Positions 8,408-18,051 of a stretch of DNA of 43,976 bases are shown one piece after another. The notes under the pieces are model-generated. The model was not told the origin of the DNA, did not search any database, and saw only the letters and a program-made list of their open reading frames with translations. Position 1 is the first letter of the stretch. Each line of letters starts with the position of its first letter. A program made the translations under genes and the position numbers. Origin of the DNA: Treponema sp. (GTDB lineage: Bacteria; Spirochaetota; Spirochaetia; Treponematales; Breznakiellaceae); the NCBI GenBank assembly GCA_031278815.1, contig JAITJS010000007.1, forward strand, positions 1 to 43,976. The letters are read 5' to 3'.

Positions 8408-10114
8408 TTATTCCTCCAAAAGCCAGGTTCTTAAAAGCTGTGCCACATCCTCAGGGTGGTTTTTAGCTACATCCGCAACACTTTCATGCAGCTCCATACG
8501 AGCTCGTTCTTCATTAGACATAGGGAGTTCCGCCCCTTCTCGCTCTGCTTCCATCAGCGCCGTATCCCGCATTTCTTGTTCCCGTTTAGTACGCTCAGCT
8601 TCTTCCAAAATCCGTTTCCGTTCTATTCGCCGGGTTAGTATCCTGAGCAGGATAAACCCGATGAGGAGCAAGACAAGTCCCACCAGGACTATCAAGAGGA
8701 GCGATTGTAACTGTTTACGTTTAAAAAGAGCGGAGTCTTCTTCGGCAAATTGCCTGGTTCGATCAAAACCGATATTCTGTACGGTTACCGAGTCTCCCCG
8801 AGCCGCATTATACCCTATGGCATTCTGAATCCACGTCTGAGTTGCCCGGAGGTCTTCCGCAGATATGGGGGTATATTCCCGTTCAATAGAGCCGTCAGGA
8901 AGCAACACGGGATTCCGCTTTTCATCATATTTCGTTTGCCAGGTTCCATCAATATTAACCGAAACCGTAACCCGATCTATCCTGGGACTCCGCTCTTCCT
9001 GAGTAGAACGTTTATTGATTTCTTCATTATCCACCAGGGTTTCCTGGGTAACCTCCCCGTTGAGGTTTGACATATCCCGAAAGGCCGGAGCAGTCTGCCC
9101 TTCAACCCCGGGGGGGCCTTCCGGGATAAACCCCGTACCCTTCCAGGTGGTACTGGAAGTGGTTTTAGACCGGGTAACCGAAGGGACGATCTCCGAATCA
9201 TCATAAGAAGACCCAGGAGTCCGGGGCCGTATAGTAGTCGGAAAGAATTCTTCGGTATTGATAGCCTTTTTAGACAGATCCATCTCGATCTTGATATTAA
9301 GGTCTCGAACGCGATCCGCAGTAAAGGTGTCCTGGAGGGATTTAAGGATAACTGCCCGGTACTGGGCTTCCAAGGTTCGAATCAGCTTGTTTCCCCGCTC
9401 AATGAGAGTCAATCGATCCGCCTCAGCCTGACCGGTAAAGTCATTGAGCACAATCCCGTTTTGATCGGTAATAACGATGGTATCATCCTGAAGACCAGCC
9501 ACCGCAAATTTGAGCAGCTTCTGAATCCCTTCGATCTTTTTACGGTTTTGAGTAATATCACTCCCTAAACGAGGGGTAATGATAACACTGGCGGTTACCG
9601 GGTTCTGCTCTGAGGCAAACAACGTCCGTTCAGGCATCACCAAGGTAACATTGGCATTGTCCACATCATCTAAGGCCCGTATATGTTCGGTAACCATCTG
9701 GGTAATGGCCCGCTGGAGGTTCACGTTGCGCTCAAAATCGGTGATGGTCCACCGTTCCCGGTCAAACAACTCCCACGGGCTCGTTCCCGAAGGGATCAGG
9801 TCTTCTCGAACCAAAATAGCCCGCATACGCCGAGCAGTAGCGTCATCAGAAACCAGGATAATGCCCGTAGAGGATACCGATGTCTTAACCCCTTCTTCGT
9901 TTATTCTGGTGATGATTCGATTCCGGATACCTGCATCCAATACCGGGGCGTCAATAACCGGGACCATAGTAGGCGCTGCAGATACAGAAAAAAGAGCAAT
10001 GATCCCCGCAAGAGCGGCTACACAAATCCCCAAAAGCATGAGTTTCTGTAATAATGACCACTTACCCCATAATTTCTGTATCTGTCCTACAATCTTCTTG
10101 ATCCACTCACCCAT
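8408..10114 (-). CDS. fliF: Flagellar MS-ring protein FliF
   Basis: Forms the inner-membrane MS ring on which the rotor and export gate assemble. The 568-residue protein has one membrane segment near residues 22-46 and a second near 455-476, bracketing a periplasmic region with the ring-building motifs (DAPVLDAGIRNRIITRINEE and RALDDVDNANVTLVMPER). The C-terminal cytoplasmic tail, about 90 residues, ends in NHPEDVAQLLRTWLLEE, the FliG-binding peptide. Length and architecture are standard. Confidence 0.97.
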   Translation of the reverse strand: MGEWIKKIVGQIQKLWGKWSLLQKLMLLGICVAALAGIIALFSVSAAPTMVPVIDAPVLDAGIRNRIITRINEEGVKTSVSSTGIILVSDDATARRMRAILVREDLIPSGTSPWELFDRERWTITDFERNVNLQRAITQMVTEHIRALDDVDNANVTLVMPERTLFASEQNPVTASVIITPRLGSDITQNRKKIEGIQKLLKFAVAGLQDDTIVITDQNGIVLNDFTGQAEADRLTLIERGNKLIRTLEAQYRAVILKSLQDTFTADRVRDLNIKIEMDLSKKAINTEEFFPTTIRPRTPGSSYDDSEIVPSVTRSKTTSSTTWKGTGFIPEGPPGVEGQTAPAFRDMSNLNGEVTQETLVDNEEINKRSTQEERSPRIDRVTVSVNIDGTWQTKYDEKRNPVLLPDGSIEREYTPISAEDLRATQTWIQNAIGYNAARGDSVTVQNIGFDRTRQFAEEDSALFKRKQLQSLLLIVLVGLVLLLIGFILLRILTRRIERKRILEEAERTKREQEMRDTALMEAEREGAELPMSNEERARMELHESVADVAKNHPEDVAQLLRTWLLEE

Positions 10115-10208
10115 ATCCCCCCCGACATTTTTTTCTCTGTTTTTTTCTTACGTTACCTCACGGGACCGCCACCCTTGAAAAGGACTGTTCACCATAAGTA
10201 TGTATACC

Positions 10209-10580
10209 CTATCTCGTATTGATAAGATCTTTCCAGCCCTGGACCAAACGGTTTAATACGGTTCTGGAAATATTTAAAGACATAGAAGCTTTTGCCTGGG
10301 CAATGGTAATGTCATGCACATCCACTGAACCAGGTTCCGTAATAGCAGTTTGTATGAGATCGCTTGCCCGTTGCTGATCCTCTGAAACTTTATCTAAAGC
10401 ACGGAACATCACATCCTCAAAGCTACCTGAACGAAGCGTTGATTCCACGCCGATTGTATCCCCCAAGGACGCTAATGCGTCCCCGGGAGCATCCCTTGAT
10501 GCAGGAACTAAATGTTTAGGATGGGTTACCCGCAAGGGTATCTTATCAATCCCTATCAATTGAGGTGTTCCAATGGTCAT
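10209..10580 (-). CDS. fliE: Flagellar hook-basal body protein FliE
   Basis: Small adaptor joining the MS ring to the proximal rod. It has 123 residues, with the conserved C-terminal half (SFEDVMFRALDKVSEDQQ, then a Leu/Ile-rich helix SMSLNISRTVLNRLVQGWK). Its start lies four bases from the flgC stop, and a 94-base spacer separates it from fliF. The length fits the family. Confidence 0.94.
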   Translation of the reverse strand: MTIGTPQLIGIDKIPLRVTHPKHLVPASRDAPGDALASLGDTIGVESTLRSGSFEDVMFRALDKVSEDQQRASDLIQTAITEPGSVDVHDITIAQAKASMSLNISRTVLNRLVQGWKDLINTR

Positions 10581-10583
10581 TGA

Positions 10584-11045
10584 TTATCTCCCGCCTATAT
10601 CCAAAGCCCGCTGAAACATGGCTTTGGAACCGTCAATTATGGATGCATTCGCCTCATAAGCACGGGACGCGGCAATCATATCAACCATCTCAGTAACAAT
10701 ATCTACATTCGGCATCTCCACATAGCCTTCCTGGGGACCCGATGTAATGGCATCAGGATGGGTCGGATCATACACCAACCTATTTTTGGTGGCAAAATCC
10801 TTTTGTATCTCTACTACCCGCACTCCCTGCCCCGGACCATTATCCATCATATCCGGGAGAAAGGGAGACCGCCAGTAAGGACCCTCGACCTTGGGTCGCA
10901 TGATGACCCTGCTTCGCCGATAAGGCCCCCCTTCACTCGTACGAGTAGTGGAAGCATTGGCAATATTATCGGCAATCACATCGGCAATAAGCCGCTGGGC
11001 ACTCATGCCTGTAGAGGCTATGTTTATCGAATTAAAAATTCCCAT
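10584..11045 (-). CDS. flgC: Flagellar basal-body rod protein FlgC
   Basis: Structural subunit of the proximal rod, exported by the flagellar type III system. The 153-residue protein has the N-terminal rod motif (FNSINIASTGMSAQRL, DNIANASTTRTSEGG) and the C-terminal heptad region (MPNVDIVTEMVDMIAASRAY) common to rod/hook proteins. It follows flgB by 10 bases and precedes fliE by 3, so it is part of one transcription unit. Confidence 0.97.
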   Translation of the reverse strand: MGIFNSINIASTGMSAQRLIADVIADNIANASTTRTSEGGPYRRSRVIMRPKVEGPYWRSPFLPDMMDNGPGQGVRVVEIQKDFATKNRLVYDPTHPDAITSGPQEGYVEMPNVDIVTEMVDMIAASRAYEANASIIDGSKAMFQRALDIGGR

Positions 11046-11055
11046 ACCCTCTCCC

Positions 11056-11475
11056 TTACCTTAATACCATAGTAATTTGACTGAACTCAAAAGCCTCCCC
11101 CTGGGCCAAAAGAGTATATAAAAGTTGATTTTCTAGGGCTCGCATGATCTCCTGTTCCGGATCCACATTGTTTCCATTGTTCTTAGAGGCGCTTACATAA
11201 TCAAGAACCCGCCGGGGCTGCACTTCCCGATAATCCCGTTTTTGCCAGTTACTTATATGCCGGGCATCGGTTTGGGTTAATTCTAAGTTCGGCCGCTGCT
11301 TTTCAGTGTCCAGGGCCCGTTTCAACTCGCTTTCAAAGGTTAGATCCGACCGTTTGAACCCTGGAACCGTAGCGTTAGCCAGATTATTGGCAATCACATC
11401 CCGGCGTATCAGACTTGCATCCATGGCACGATGTACCAAGTCTATGGTTCGAAAAAAATTATTTTCAACACCCAT
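11056..11475 (-). CDS. flgB: Flagellar basal-body rod protein FlgB
   Basis: First proximal-rod subunit. The 139-residue protein carries the rod signature DVIANNLANATVPGFKRSD near residues 25-43 and the C-terminal helical motif (EQEIMRALENQLLYTLLAQ). The ATG at 11475 has a GGGAGG site 7 bases upstream. It heads the eight-gene flagellar series ending with fliJ. A sigma-28-like promoter sits directly upstream. Confidence 0.97.
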   Translation of the reverse strand: MGVENNFFRTIDLVHRAMDASLIRRDVIANNLANATVPGFKRSDLTFESELKRALDTEKQRPNLELTQTDARHISNWQKRDYREVQPRRVLDYVSASKNNGNNVDPEQEIMRALENQLLYTLLAQGEAFEFSQITMVLR

Positions 11476-11493
11476 TCCTAACCTCCCTGTATA

Positions 11494-11520
11494 TCATCGG
11501 CAGGTTTTATATAAAAGTTA
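11494..11520 (-). promoter_or_regulatory. Candidate sigma-28 (FliA) promoter of flgB
   Basis: On the minus strand TAAC (11520-11517) and GCCGATGA (11501-11494) are separated by exactly 15 bases, close to the enteric sigma-28 pattern TAAA-N15-GCCGATAA (one mismatch in each box). The start of transcription would be about 12 bases before the flgB ATG, which leaves just room for its ribosome-binding site. Confidence 0.4.
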
Positions 11521-11612
11521 GCAGTATCATGTAAGGTTCCTTCCTTAGCTCCCGGGGAATCCAGAGATCTATCGGACTCCATAATCTTTATCATGACACC
11601 GGCTTAGAGGCA

Positions 11613-13226
11613 TCACAAAATATACCGGCCTACATCATGATCCATTACTAAATCGGTGAGTTTTTCGTTGACATAGGTCTCGGTAATGGATACCTTCGTC
11701 GGTGCAATATCCGGGGCTTCGAAGGAAAGCTCCTCTAAGAGGGCTTCCATGATGGTATGGAGCCGCCGGGCACCGATGTTTTCCAACCGGGAATTGACCT
11801 CCGCAGCCAAGGCTGCAAGGCGCTCTATCGCATCAGGCGTAAAAGTAATGTCCACCTGTTCAGTCGCCAAGAGATCCGTGTACTGCTTGGTCAGGGCATT
11901 CTTGGGTTCAGTCAAGATCCGAAGGAAATCCTCTTTCCCCAAGGAATCCAACTCAACCCGCAGCGGGAAACGGCCTTGGAGCTCAGGAATTAGATCCGAG
12001 GGCTTACTGACATTAAAAGCCCCTGCAGCCACAAAAAGAATATGATCCGTATTAACCGGTCCCCACTTGGTATTCACGGTAGCCCCTTCCACGATGGGCA
12101 GGATGTCCCGCTGTACCCCTTCCCGGGATACGTCAGGCCCGCCGCTTCCCCGTTCACCCTTGACCGCGATTTTGTCAATCTCATCAATAAAGACGATCCC
12201 GGTCTCTTCCACCCGCTGCCGGGCTTCATCGCTCACCCGGTCCCGATCGATGAGTTTTTCCGATTCCTCTGCCTTGAGGATCTCCCGGGCCCGGCTTACG
12301 GTGAGCAATTTCTTTTTCTTACTGCCCCCAAAAAAGCCTGCGATCCCAGAAAGACTGGACTCAAGGTCTTCTAAACCCCCACCCATCATCTCAAAAGCCG
12401 GAAACTGGGGGTTCTGGGTTACGGTAATTTCCACGATCTTGTCCTCCAACTTCCCTTCCCTGAGCATAGTCCTGAATTTTTCTCTCGTGGACGCATCTTT
12501 TCCCGAGGCTGCTTCCCCTTGGACTTGATCTTCAGGAACCGCATCTTTCGCCTCCTGGCTTTCAGCCTCGTCCTGTGCAGTTCCTGGGTCGTCCTGAGTG
12601 TTCCGAAAAATCGAAGGGATTCCCACCTGGATGGCCGCCCCCATGAGGGAAGGCCCGGTTCCGCCATTCGCATCAGGAATGGAAAAGGTTCCCATAGGCC
12701 TCACCACAGGCCGCGGTTGGGGTTTAGGCTCTTTTCGCTTTTTACCGGTTCCTGGTAAGAGGAGGTCTAACAGCGCCTCTTCAGCCCGTTTTTCCGCTTC
12801 CGCCGTAACTGATTCCTGCATCTCCTGTTTCACCATCTGAATCCCCGCGGCCATGAGATCCCGGATCATGGATTCTACGTCCCGACCTACATACCCCACC
12901 TCGGTGTACTTGGTGGCTTCCACCTTAATAAAGGGAGAACCTGCTAATTTAGCAAGCCGCCGGGCAATCTCGGTTTTACCTACCCCGGTAGGACCAATCA
13001 TCAGTATGTTCTTAGGGGCAATATCTTCCCGCATATCGCTTTCCAGCTTGAGCCGGCGGATCCGGTTTCGTAATGCCACGGCCACCGCCCGCTTGGCCTT
13101 TTTCTGTCCTACGATGTACTTATCCAATTCAACGACAATCTCCCGAGGGGTAAGCCGATCCAGGTTCTTTTCATTACTTTTTTTAACAGACAGGTTCTGT
13201 TTCTTACCGGTATGTTGACTGCTCAT
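11613..13226 (-). CDS. hslU: HslU, ATPase subunit of the HslUV protease
   Basis: AAA+ unfoldase that feeds substrates to HslV. Walker A GPTGVGKT lies at residues 79-86, followed by the HslU pore/VEATKYTEVGYVGRDVESM region. Walker B VFIDEIDKI is near 345, and the C-terminal DHDVGRYIL is the tail that inserts into HslV. At 537 residues it is about 90 longer than E. coli HslU; the extra length is a low-complexity Pro/Gly/Glu/Asp-rich segment at about 160-250 inside the I domain, plus about 20 residues at the N-terminus. A GAGGAG site precedes the ATG. It follows hslV by 13 bases. Confidence 0.96.
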   Translation of the reverse strand: MSSQHTGKKQNLSVKKSNEKNLDRLTPREIVVELDKYIVGQKKAKRAVAVALRNRIRRLKLESDMREDIAPKNILMIGPTGVGKTEIARRLAKLAGSPFIKVEATKYTEVGYVGRDVESMIRDLMAAGIQMVKQEMQESVTAEAEKRAEEALLDLLLPGTGKKRKEPKPQPRPVVRPMGTFSIPDANGGTGPSLMGAAIQVGIPSIFRNTQDDPGTAQDEAESQEAKDAVPEDQVQGEAASGKDASTREKFRTMLREGKLEDKIVEITVTQNPQFPAFEMMGGGLEDLESSLSGIAGFFGGSKKKKLLTVSRAREILKAEESEKLIDRDRVSDEARQRVEETGIVFIDEIDKIAVKGERGSGGPDVSREGVQRDILPIVEGATVNTKWGPVNTDHILFVAAGAFNVSKPSDLIPELQGRFPLRVELDSLGKEDFLRILTEPKNALTKQYTDLLATEQVDITFTPDAIERLAALAAEVNSRLENIGARRLHTIMEALLEELSFEAPDIAPTKVSITETYVNEKLTDLVMDHDVGRYIL

Positions 13227-13239
13227 TTGTTTCTCCTCA

Positions 13240-13785
13240 TTACGCTAACTCCTCCAAGGTAATGTGTCCATTAGTGTAGATACAGATAGTTCCTGCAATG
13301 GCAAGACTCTTTTCCGCGATCTCTGCAGCGGAAAAGGAACTGCCTTCAAGGTATGCCAGCGCCGCGGCATAGGCGTAGTTGCCCCCAGACCCTATAGCCA
13401 GGGCATTTTCCGCAGGCTCAATCACATCCCCCGTACCTGATATAAGCAGGGTTTTGTGGATATCCGCTACCAAAAGCAGGGCTTCAAGCCGCCTTAAGGA
13501 CCTATCGGTACGCCAGTCCTTGGCCAGTTCCACTGCTGCCCGGACCAGGTCCCCGGAATATTCTTTGAGCTTAGTTTCGAAACGATCAAAAAGGGTGAAG
13601 GCATCCGCCGTGGCCCCTGCAAATCCACAAAGCACCTTGCCGTCCATGAGCCGCCGCACCTTGCGGGCATTGTTTTTCATTACCGTCTCACCCATGGTTA
13701 TCTGTCCATCTCCAGCCATAGCCACCTTGCCATCCCTGCGTACCGCCAGTACTGTGGTGCTTCGAATCTTGTTAGTATCTTTCAT
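13240..13785 (-). CDS. hslV: HslV, peptidase subunit of the HslUV protease
   Basis: Proteasome-like threonine peptidase that forms a dodecamer capped by HslU. The 181-residue protein opens with a nine-residue propeptide; the catalytic Thr is expected to be Thr-10 in [13 protein letters not shown], exposed by autoprocessing. Other family signatures are [32 protein letters not shown] and [14 protein letters not shown]. It starts one base after the xerC stop codon, so translation is probably coupled. Confidence 0.97.
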   Translation of the reverse strand: MKDTNKIRSTTVLAVRRDGKVAMAGDGQITMGETVMKNNARKVRRLMDGKVLCGFAGATADAFTLFDRFETKLKEYSGDLVRAAVELAKDWRTDRSLRRLEALLLVADIHKTLLISGTGDVIEPAENALAIGSGGNYAYAAALAYLEGSSFSAAEIAEKSLAIAGTICIYTNGHITLEELA

Positions 13786-13786
13786 G

Positions 13787-14788
13787 CTATTTCTTTTCCC
13801 TTATATTATCTTGTACTCCTGTTGTACCTCCAACAGGGATTCTTTGGGTAATGCTCCTTTTCTCTGATTTTTTGATGCCGTGGGGGTGCGCCTTAACATA
13901 GACTGCTTTTAAGCGCTCCATGTTCACATGGGTATACCGCTGGGTAGTGGCAATACTCTCATGGCCCAAGAGGGCTTGCACTACCCGGACATCACAACCG
14001 GCGTTTACCAGATGAGCTGCAAAACTATGGCGCAACGCATGGGGATGCAGGGGCTTCTGTAATGGGGACCGCTGTGCATACTGCTTGATGATCCACCACA
14101 CCCCGCTCACCGATAGGCCCTCCCCTTTCTGGTTGATGAAAAGCCGGTCCGTTGCCTTTTCCGGCCTTAGCCTTTCCTGCCGGGTGGGTAGATAGGCCTC
14201 CAGGGCTTTCACCGCTTCATCGGAAAAAAACACGTGCCGCTCCTTATCCCCCTTGCCAATGATCCGAGCGCCGCTCAAGTCCCGCTCCATCTGCTGCACT
14301 GAAAGGGAAACCAATTCGGATATCCGCAGGCCCCCGGAATACATGGTTAAAACGAGGGCCCTATCCCGCAAAGGCCACAGGATATGGGCATGTTCAGGAA
14401 GGGCTGCAAAAGCGGCCATCTCTTCCACCCAGAGAAAGACCGGTAAGGTTTTCGGGGTCTTCAGGGATGATACCGAACCCATAGGGTTATCCTTCCGATA
14501 CCCAAACCGAAGCAGCCACCGGTAAAAACCCCGGACCGAAGCAAGGGCCCGGTTCACACTCACCGCAGCCTTATCCTCAGCGCATATATCCCCCATGAAG
14601 CGCTGTACTTCCTGGGTAGTCGCGTCTTCGGCAACGATTCCCTGTTTCTTGCAATACCCCGCAAAATGGGCTATATCCAAGCGGTATGCCTCCAGGGTCC
14701 GCGGCGCCATACCCCGGACCGAATCAAGGTAAGCCAGGTAATGCTCTATTACCTGGGGGAGTGGCGACCGCTCCCGCTTATTCCGCAT
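13787..14788 (-). CDS. xerC: Tyrosine recombinase XerC (CodV-like)
   Basis: Site-specific recombinase that with XerD resolves chromosome dimers at dif. The catalytic set is visible: Arg in [14 protein letters not shown], Lys in [12 protein letters not shown], His-x-x-Arg in [14 protein letters not shown], His in [11 protein letters not shown] and the nucleophile Tyr in QRYTHVN. The N-terminal SAM-like core-binding domain begins at [15 protein letters not shown] place the start at ATG 14788, with GGAGGGG 8 bases upstream; it overlaps the topA stop by 11 bases. The 25-residue basic tail after the catalytic Tyr region is longer than usual. A second recombinase, xerD, is encoded 4 kb upstream. 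Confidence 0.93.
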   Translation of the reverse strand: MRNKRERSPLPQVIEHYLAYLDSVRGMAPRTLEAYRLDIAHFAGYCKKQGIVAEDATTQEVQRFMGDICAEDKAAVSVNRALASVRGFYRWLLRFGYRKDNPMGSVSSLKTPKTLPVFLWVEEMAAFAALPEHAHILWPLRDRALVLTMYSGGLRISELVSLSVQQMERDLSGARIIGKGDKERHVFFSDEAVKALEAYLPTRQERLRPEKATDRLFINQKGEGLSVSGVWWIIKQYAQRSPLQKPLHPHALRHSFAAHLVNAGCDVRVVQALLGHESIATTQRYTHVNMERLKAVYVKAHPHGIKKSEKRSITQRIPVGGTTGVQDNIREKK

Positions 14789-17069
14789 GATCCTGCCCCT
14801 CCATTTCCGCTGCATCTTCACCGACCAGCTCATCCTGAGGCTCGTCACTGGAATGGAGATAATCACAGGCTGGATTAATACAGGCCTTGTGGGAACCATG
14901 CTTTTTGTCGTATTTTTCTACCATGAATTGTCCACACTTGGGACAGTTCTGGTTGATCGGCTTAAAATGGCTGATAAAGTCGCACTCAGGATAATTGGTA
15001 CACCCGTAGAATTCCTTACCCCGCTTCTTGGTCCTACGGGCCACGATATCACCACTGCAACGGGGACACTTGGCCAAAGGTACTGATTTGGTATGCCGGC
15101 ATTCTGGAAACCCCGTACACGCAAGGAAGAACCCGAAACGGCCCAGCTTCTTCACCAAGGGTCTCCCGCAGACCTGACATACTTGATCCGTTGCTTCGTC
15201 CAAGGTGCCCTTGAAGGATTCCAAGGTTTTCCCCACCTCTTCAACTCTATCCTTAAAAGGATCGTAGAATTCCCGGATCATATCGGGCCAGCGGATCTGC
15301 TGTTCCTCTACTGCATCCAGTTTGTCTTCCATAATGGCGGTGAAGGTAGTATCCACCACCCCAGGAAAATATTCTACCAGCATATCGCAGATGAGCCTCC
15401 CCAAGATCGTGGGAACCAACTGCTTGTTTGACCGGGTTACATAGTACCGGTCCAGCAATACCGAGATGGTAGGGGCATACGTAGAGGGTCGTCCGATGCC
15501 CTTTTCTTCCAAAGTCTTGACTATGGAAGCATCGGTATACCGAGCCGGTCCCTGGGTAAAGTGCTGTTCAGGATAGAAGGCATTTATAAGCACCGGATCG
15601 CCAATCTTGAAAGACGGGTACCCATATCCCTGTTCTTCCCTTGAGGGAAGGAGCTTCATTACCGTATAAAATCCTTTCTCTATGATTTTGGTTCCCGATA
15701 TCCTAAATATCCCTGCTCCTGCCTGAATGTCGGTACTGACGGTCCTGGTTTTAGCTGCCTTCATCTGGCTTGACACGAAGCGTTCCCAAATAAGGGTATA
15801 GAGCCGGAGTTGATCCCGGGAGAGATGATCCTTTACCTCATCAGCGGTATACCGTACATAGGTGGGCCTGATGGCTTCATGGGCATCCTGGGCCTTTTTT
15901 CCCAAGATGTATTCCACTGCCTTTTCTGGAAGCTCTTGGGGATGCCACGCTTGGATCCAAGCGCGGACCTCCTCCAAGGCGATCTGAGATATGCGTACCG
16001 AATCAGTACGCATATAGGTGATAAGCCCCACCCGGGAAGCGCCGATATTCACCCCTTCATAGAGCTGTTGGGCCACCTGCATGGTCTTCTTGCTGGTAAA
16101 CCCCAAACGGTTTGCGGCGGTTTGCTGTAACTGGGAAGTCGTAAAGGGAGGCTTAGGCCGCAGGGTTTTATCGGTCTCCCGAATATCCGAAACCTTACAA
16201 TCTGCCCCGGCGATCTGATCGAGGATCTCCTTGACCGCAGCCTTGCTTTTTAATTCGGGCTTATTCCCCTGCCACATCACCAGTTGCGCGGTAAATTTGG
16301 ACTTTCTAACCATAAAATCCGCTTCCAAGGTCCAGTATTCTTCGGGGATAAAGGACTCAAGTTCCTTTTCCCGTTCACAGATGAGCCGTAAGGCCACCGA
16401 CTGTACCCGTCCTGCAGAAAGCCCGTTTTTCACCTTCTTCCAGAGCAGCGGAGAGAGGTTATACCCCACGAGTCGATCCAGTATGCGCCGGGCTTTCTGG
16501 GCATTTACCTTGGCCTCATCAATCAAACCAGGATGGGCCACCGCATCCTTAATCGCCACCGGGGTAATTTCATTGAAAGCTATCCGCTGAACGAGAACGC
16601 TATCGACCTTCGCGGTGATGGCGTTACGCAGGTGCCAGGCGATGGCCTCCCCTTCACGGTCATTATCACTGGCCAGAAGCACCGTGTCTGACTTCTTCGC
16701 ATCCCCCTGGAGCTCCTTGAGAATTTTTGCCCTTCCCCGGACCGTGATATATTCCGGCTCAAAATTATGGGCCACATCAATGGCTAACCGGGATTTGGGG
16801 AGGTCGATAAGGTGCCCCATAGAGGCTTTCACCGTATAAGCGGCGCCCAAATACTTTTCAATGGTCTTTGCCTTGGCTGGAGATTCCACAATCACCAGAA
16901 TTTTTTTCTTCTTTTTTTCATTTTTCTCTTCTTTTTTACGTTCTTTGACCGGTTTATCCGCTAAGATTGTATCTTTTATATCCCTTGCCCCGGTATTACA
17001 CGTGGATACCAGAGATTTCTTGCGTTTCTTTTCCAAGGGAGGAGGGGGTTTGTCGATTTCTACAATCAT
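14778..17069 (-). CDS. topA: DNA topoisomerase I
   Basis: Type IA topoisomerase that relaxes negative supercoils. It has the Toprim motif ILVIVESPAKAKTIEKYLG, the acidic motif SDNDREGEAIAWHL, the active-site Tyr in GLITYMRTDSVRIS, and three C-terminal zinc ribbons (CxxC pairs beginning CQVCGRP, CPRCSGD and CPKCGQF). The start is placed at ATG 17069; TTG 17096 is possible. Either way about 55 residues, ending in a Lys/Glu run coded by an A-rich tract (about 16900-16950), precede the Toprim domain, whereas most TopA proteins begin right at it. The 3' end overlaps xerC. Confidence 0.96.
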   Translation of the reverse strand: MIVEIDKPPPPLEKKRKKSLVSTCNTGARDIKDTILADKPVKERKKEEKNEKKKKKILVIVESPAKAKTIEKYLGAAYTVKASMGHLIDLPKSRLAIDVAHNFEPEYITVRGRAKILKELQGDAKKSDTVLLASDNDREGEAIAWHLRNAITAKVDSVLVQRIAFNEITPVAIKDAVAHPGLIDEAKVNAQKARRILDRLVGYNLSPLLWKKVKNGLSAGRVQSVALRLICEREKELESFIPEEYWTLEADFMVRKSKFTAQLVMWQGNKPELKSKAAVKEILDQIAGADCKVSDIRETDKTLRPKPPFTTSQLQQTAANRLGFTSKKTMQVAQQLYEGVNIGASRVGLITYMRTDSVRISQIALEEVRAWIQAWHPQELPEKAVEYILGKKAQDAHEAIRPTYVRYTADEVKDHLSRDQLRLYTLIWERFVSSQMKAAKTRTVSTDIQAGAGIFRISGTKIIEKGFYTVMKLLPSREEQGYGYPSFKIGDPVLINAFYPEQHFTQGPARYTDASIVKTLEEKGIGRPSTYAPTISVLLDRYYVTRSNKQLVPTILGRLICDMLVEYFPGVVDTTFTAIMEDKLDAVEEQQIRWPDMIREFYDPFKDRVEEVGKTLESFKGTLDEATDQVCQVCGRPLVKKLGRFGFFLACTGFPECRHTKSVPLAKCPRCSGDIVARRTKKRGKEFYGCTNYPECDFISHFKPINQNCPKCGQFMVEKYDKKHGSHKACINPACDYLHSSDEPQDELVGEDAAEMEGQDHAE

Positions 17070-17076
17070 CGTGTGC

Positions 17077-18051
17077 TCACCGATCCTCGTACCCAAGATG
17101 TAAGGTATGGGCCAAAGAAGCCGTCCATGCGGAAACGCTGAATTCCCCTTCCACTCGGGGGGAGTTCGGTGTTTCCCGGGGGGTGATGCCCCATTCCTTG
17201 AAGATTTCTGCTGCCGAAGAGATCACCTGTGCCCCTTCCCTGGCAAGCTTTTGGGTTCCTGCTCCCTGGGGAGAGGCGAGTCCTGCGGAAGCCACCCAGA
17301 GATCTCGGCCCTGTTCGAGCGCAAAACGGGCGGTGATGAGGGCCCCGGAAGATTCCGGGGCTTCCACAATCACGGTTCCCCGGGCAAGGGCGGAGATGAT
17401 CCGATTCCGGGCAGGGAAATGCCATTTCCGCGGGGTAGTTCCCGGAGGATATTCACTCAATAAGACCCCTCCCCGGGCAACGATACGTTGAGCAAGGAGC
17501 CGATTCCCTGCAGGGTACACCTCATCCAGGCCAGAACCCAGTACCGCAATAGTGGGAGCACCACCGTCGCTGTTCCCCCGATGGGCCATCCCATCAATAC
17601 CCAAAGCAAGTCCTGCAATTACCGGAATCCCCCCATAGGCCAGATCCTTGGCCAGAGCGTATGCCTGGGTTAGGGCCACAGCAGAAGGATGCCTGGTTCC
17701 TACGACGCCCACGATGGGTAACTCCGGATTGGGGAGCTTACCCCGATAGAACAGGATAGCCGGAGGGTCATAGATCTCCCGCAGTAACGGCGGATACTGG
17801 GGACTCACATAGGCAACATAGCCGATACCCCGCATCCGAGCTACGGCTGCGTCCTGTTCTGCCTGAGCGTGCAACGCATCCAGGTTCCATGACTGCTTTA
17901 AAGAGCGGCCTACTAAGTCTTCCATAGCTCGTTTTGAAAGTCCAAACAAATCAGCTTCCTGGTTACAGTGAATACATACCCGTACCCGTTCAGCAGGAGT
18001 AAGCCGGGGAATTCGTCCTATGATTAAATCCACTAAGCCACGATCAACCAT
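17077..18051 (-). CDS. dprA: DNA processing protein DprA (Smf)
   Basis: Single-stranded DNA-binding protein that loads RecA in transformable bacteria and is widely conserved elsewhere. The 324-residue protein has an N-terminal helix-hairpin-helix-like part and the Rossmann-fold core: PIVGVVGTRHPS, VIAGLALGIDGMAHRG, AVLGSGLDEVYPAGN, LLSEYPPGTTPRKWHFPARN and RNRIISALARGTVIVEA. A clear C-terminal winged helix is not evident. Its ATG overlaps the stop codon of the upstream TPR gene by 8 bases, and its end overlaps the region where topA may begin. Confidence 0.95.
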   Translation of the reverse strand: MVDRGLVDLIIGRIPRLTPAERVRVCIHCNQEADLFGLSKRAMEDLVGRSLKQSWNLDALHAQAEQDAAVARMRGIGYVAYVSPQYPPLLREIYDPPAILFYRGKLPNPELPIVGVVGTRHPSAVALTQAYALAKDLAYGGIPVIAGLALGIDGMAHRGNSDGGAPTIAVLGSGLDEVYPAGNRLLAQRIVARGGVLLSEYPPGTTPRKWHFPARNRIISALARGTVIVEAPESSGALITARFALEQGRDLWVASAGLASPQGAGTQKLAREGAQVISSAAEIFKEWGITPRETPNSPRVEGEFSVSAWTASLAHTLHLGYEDR

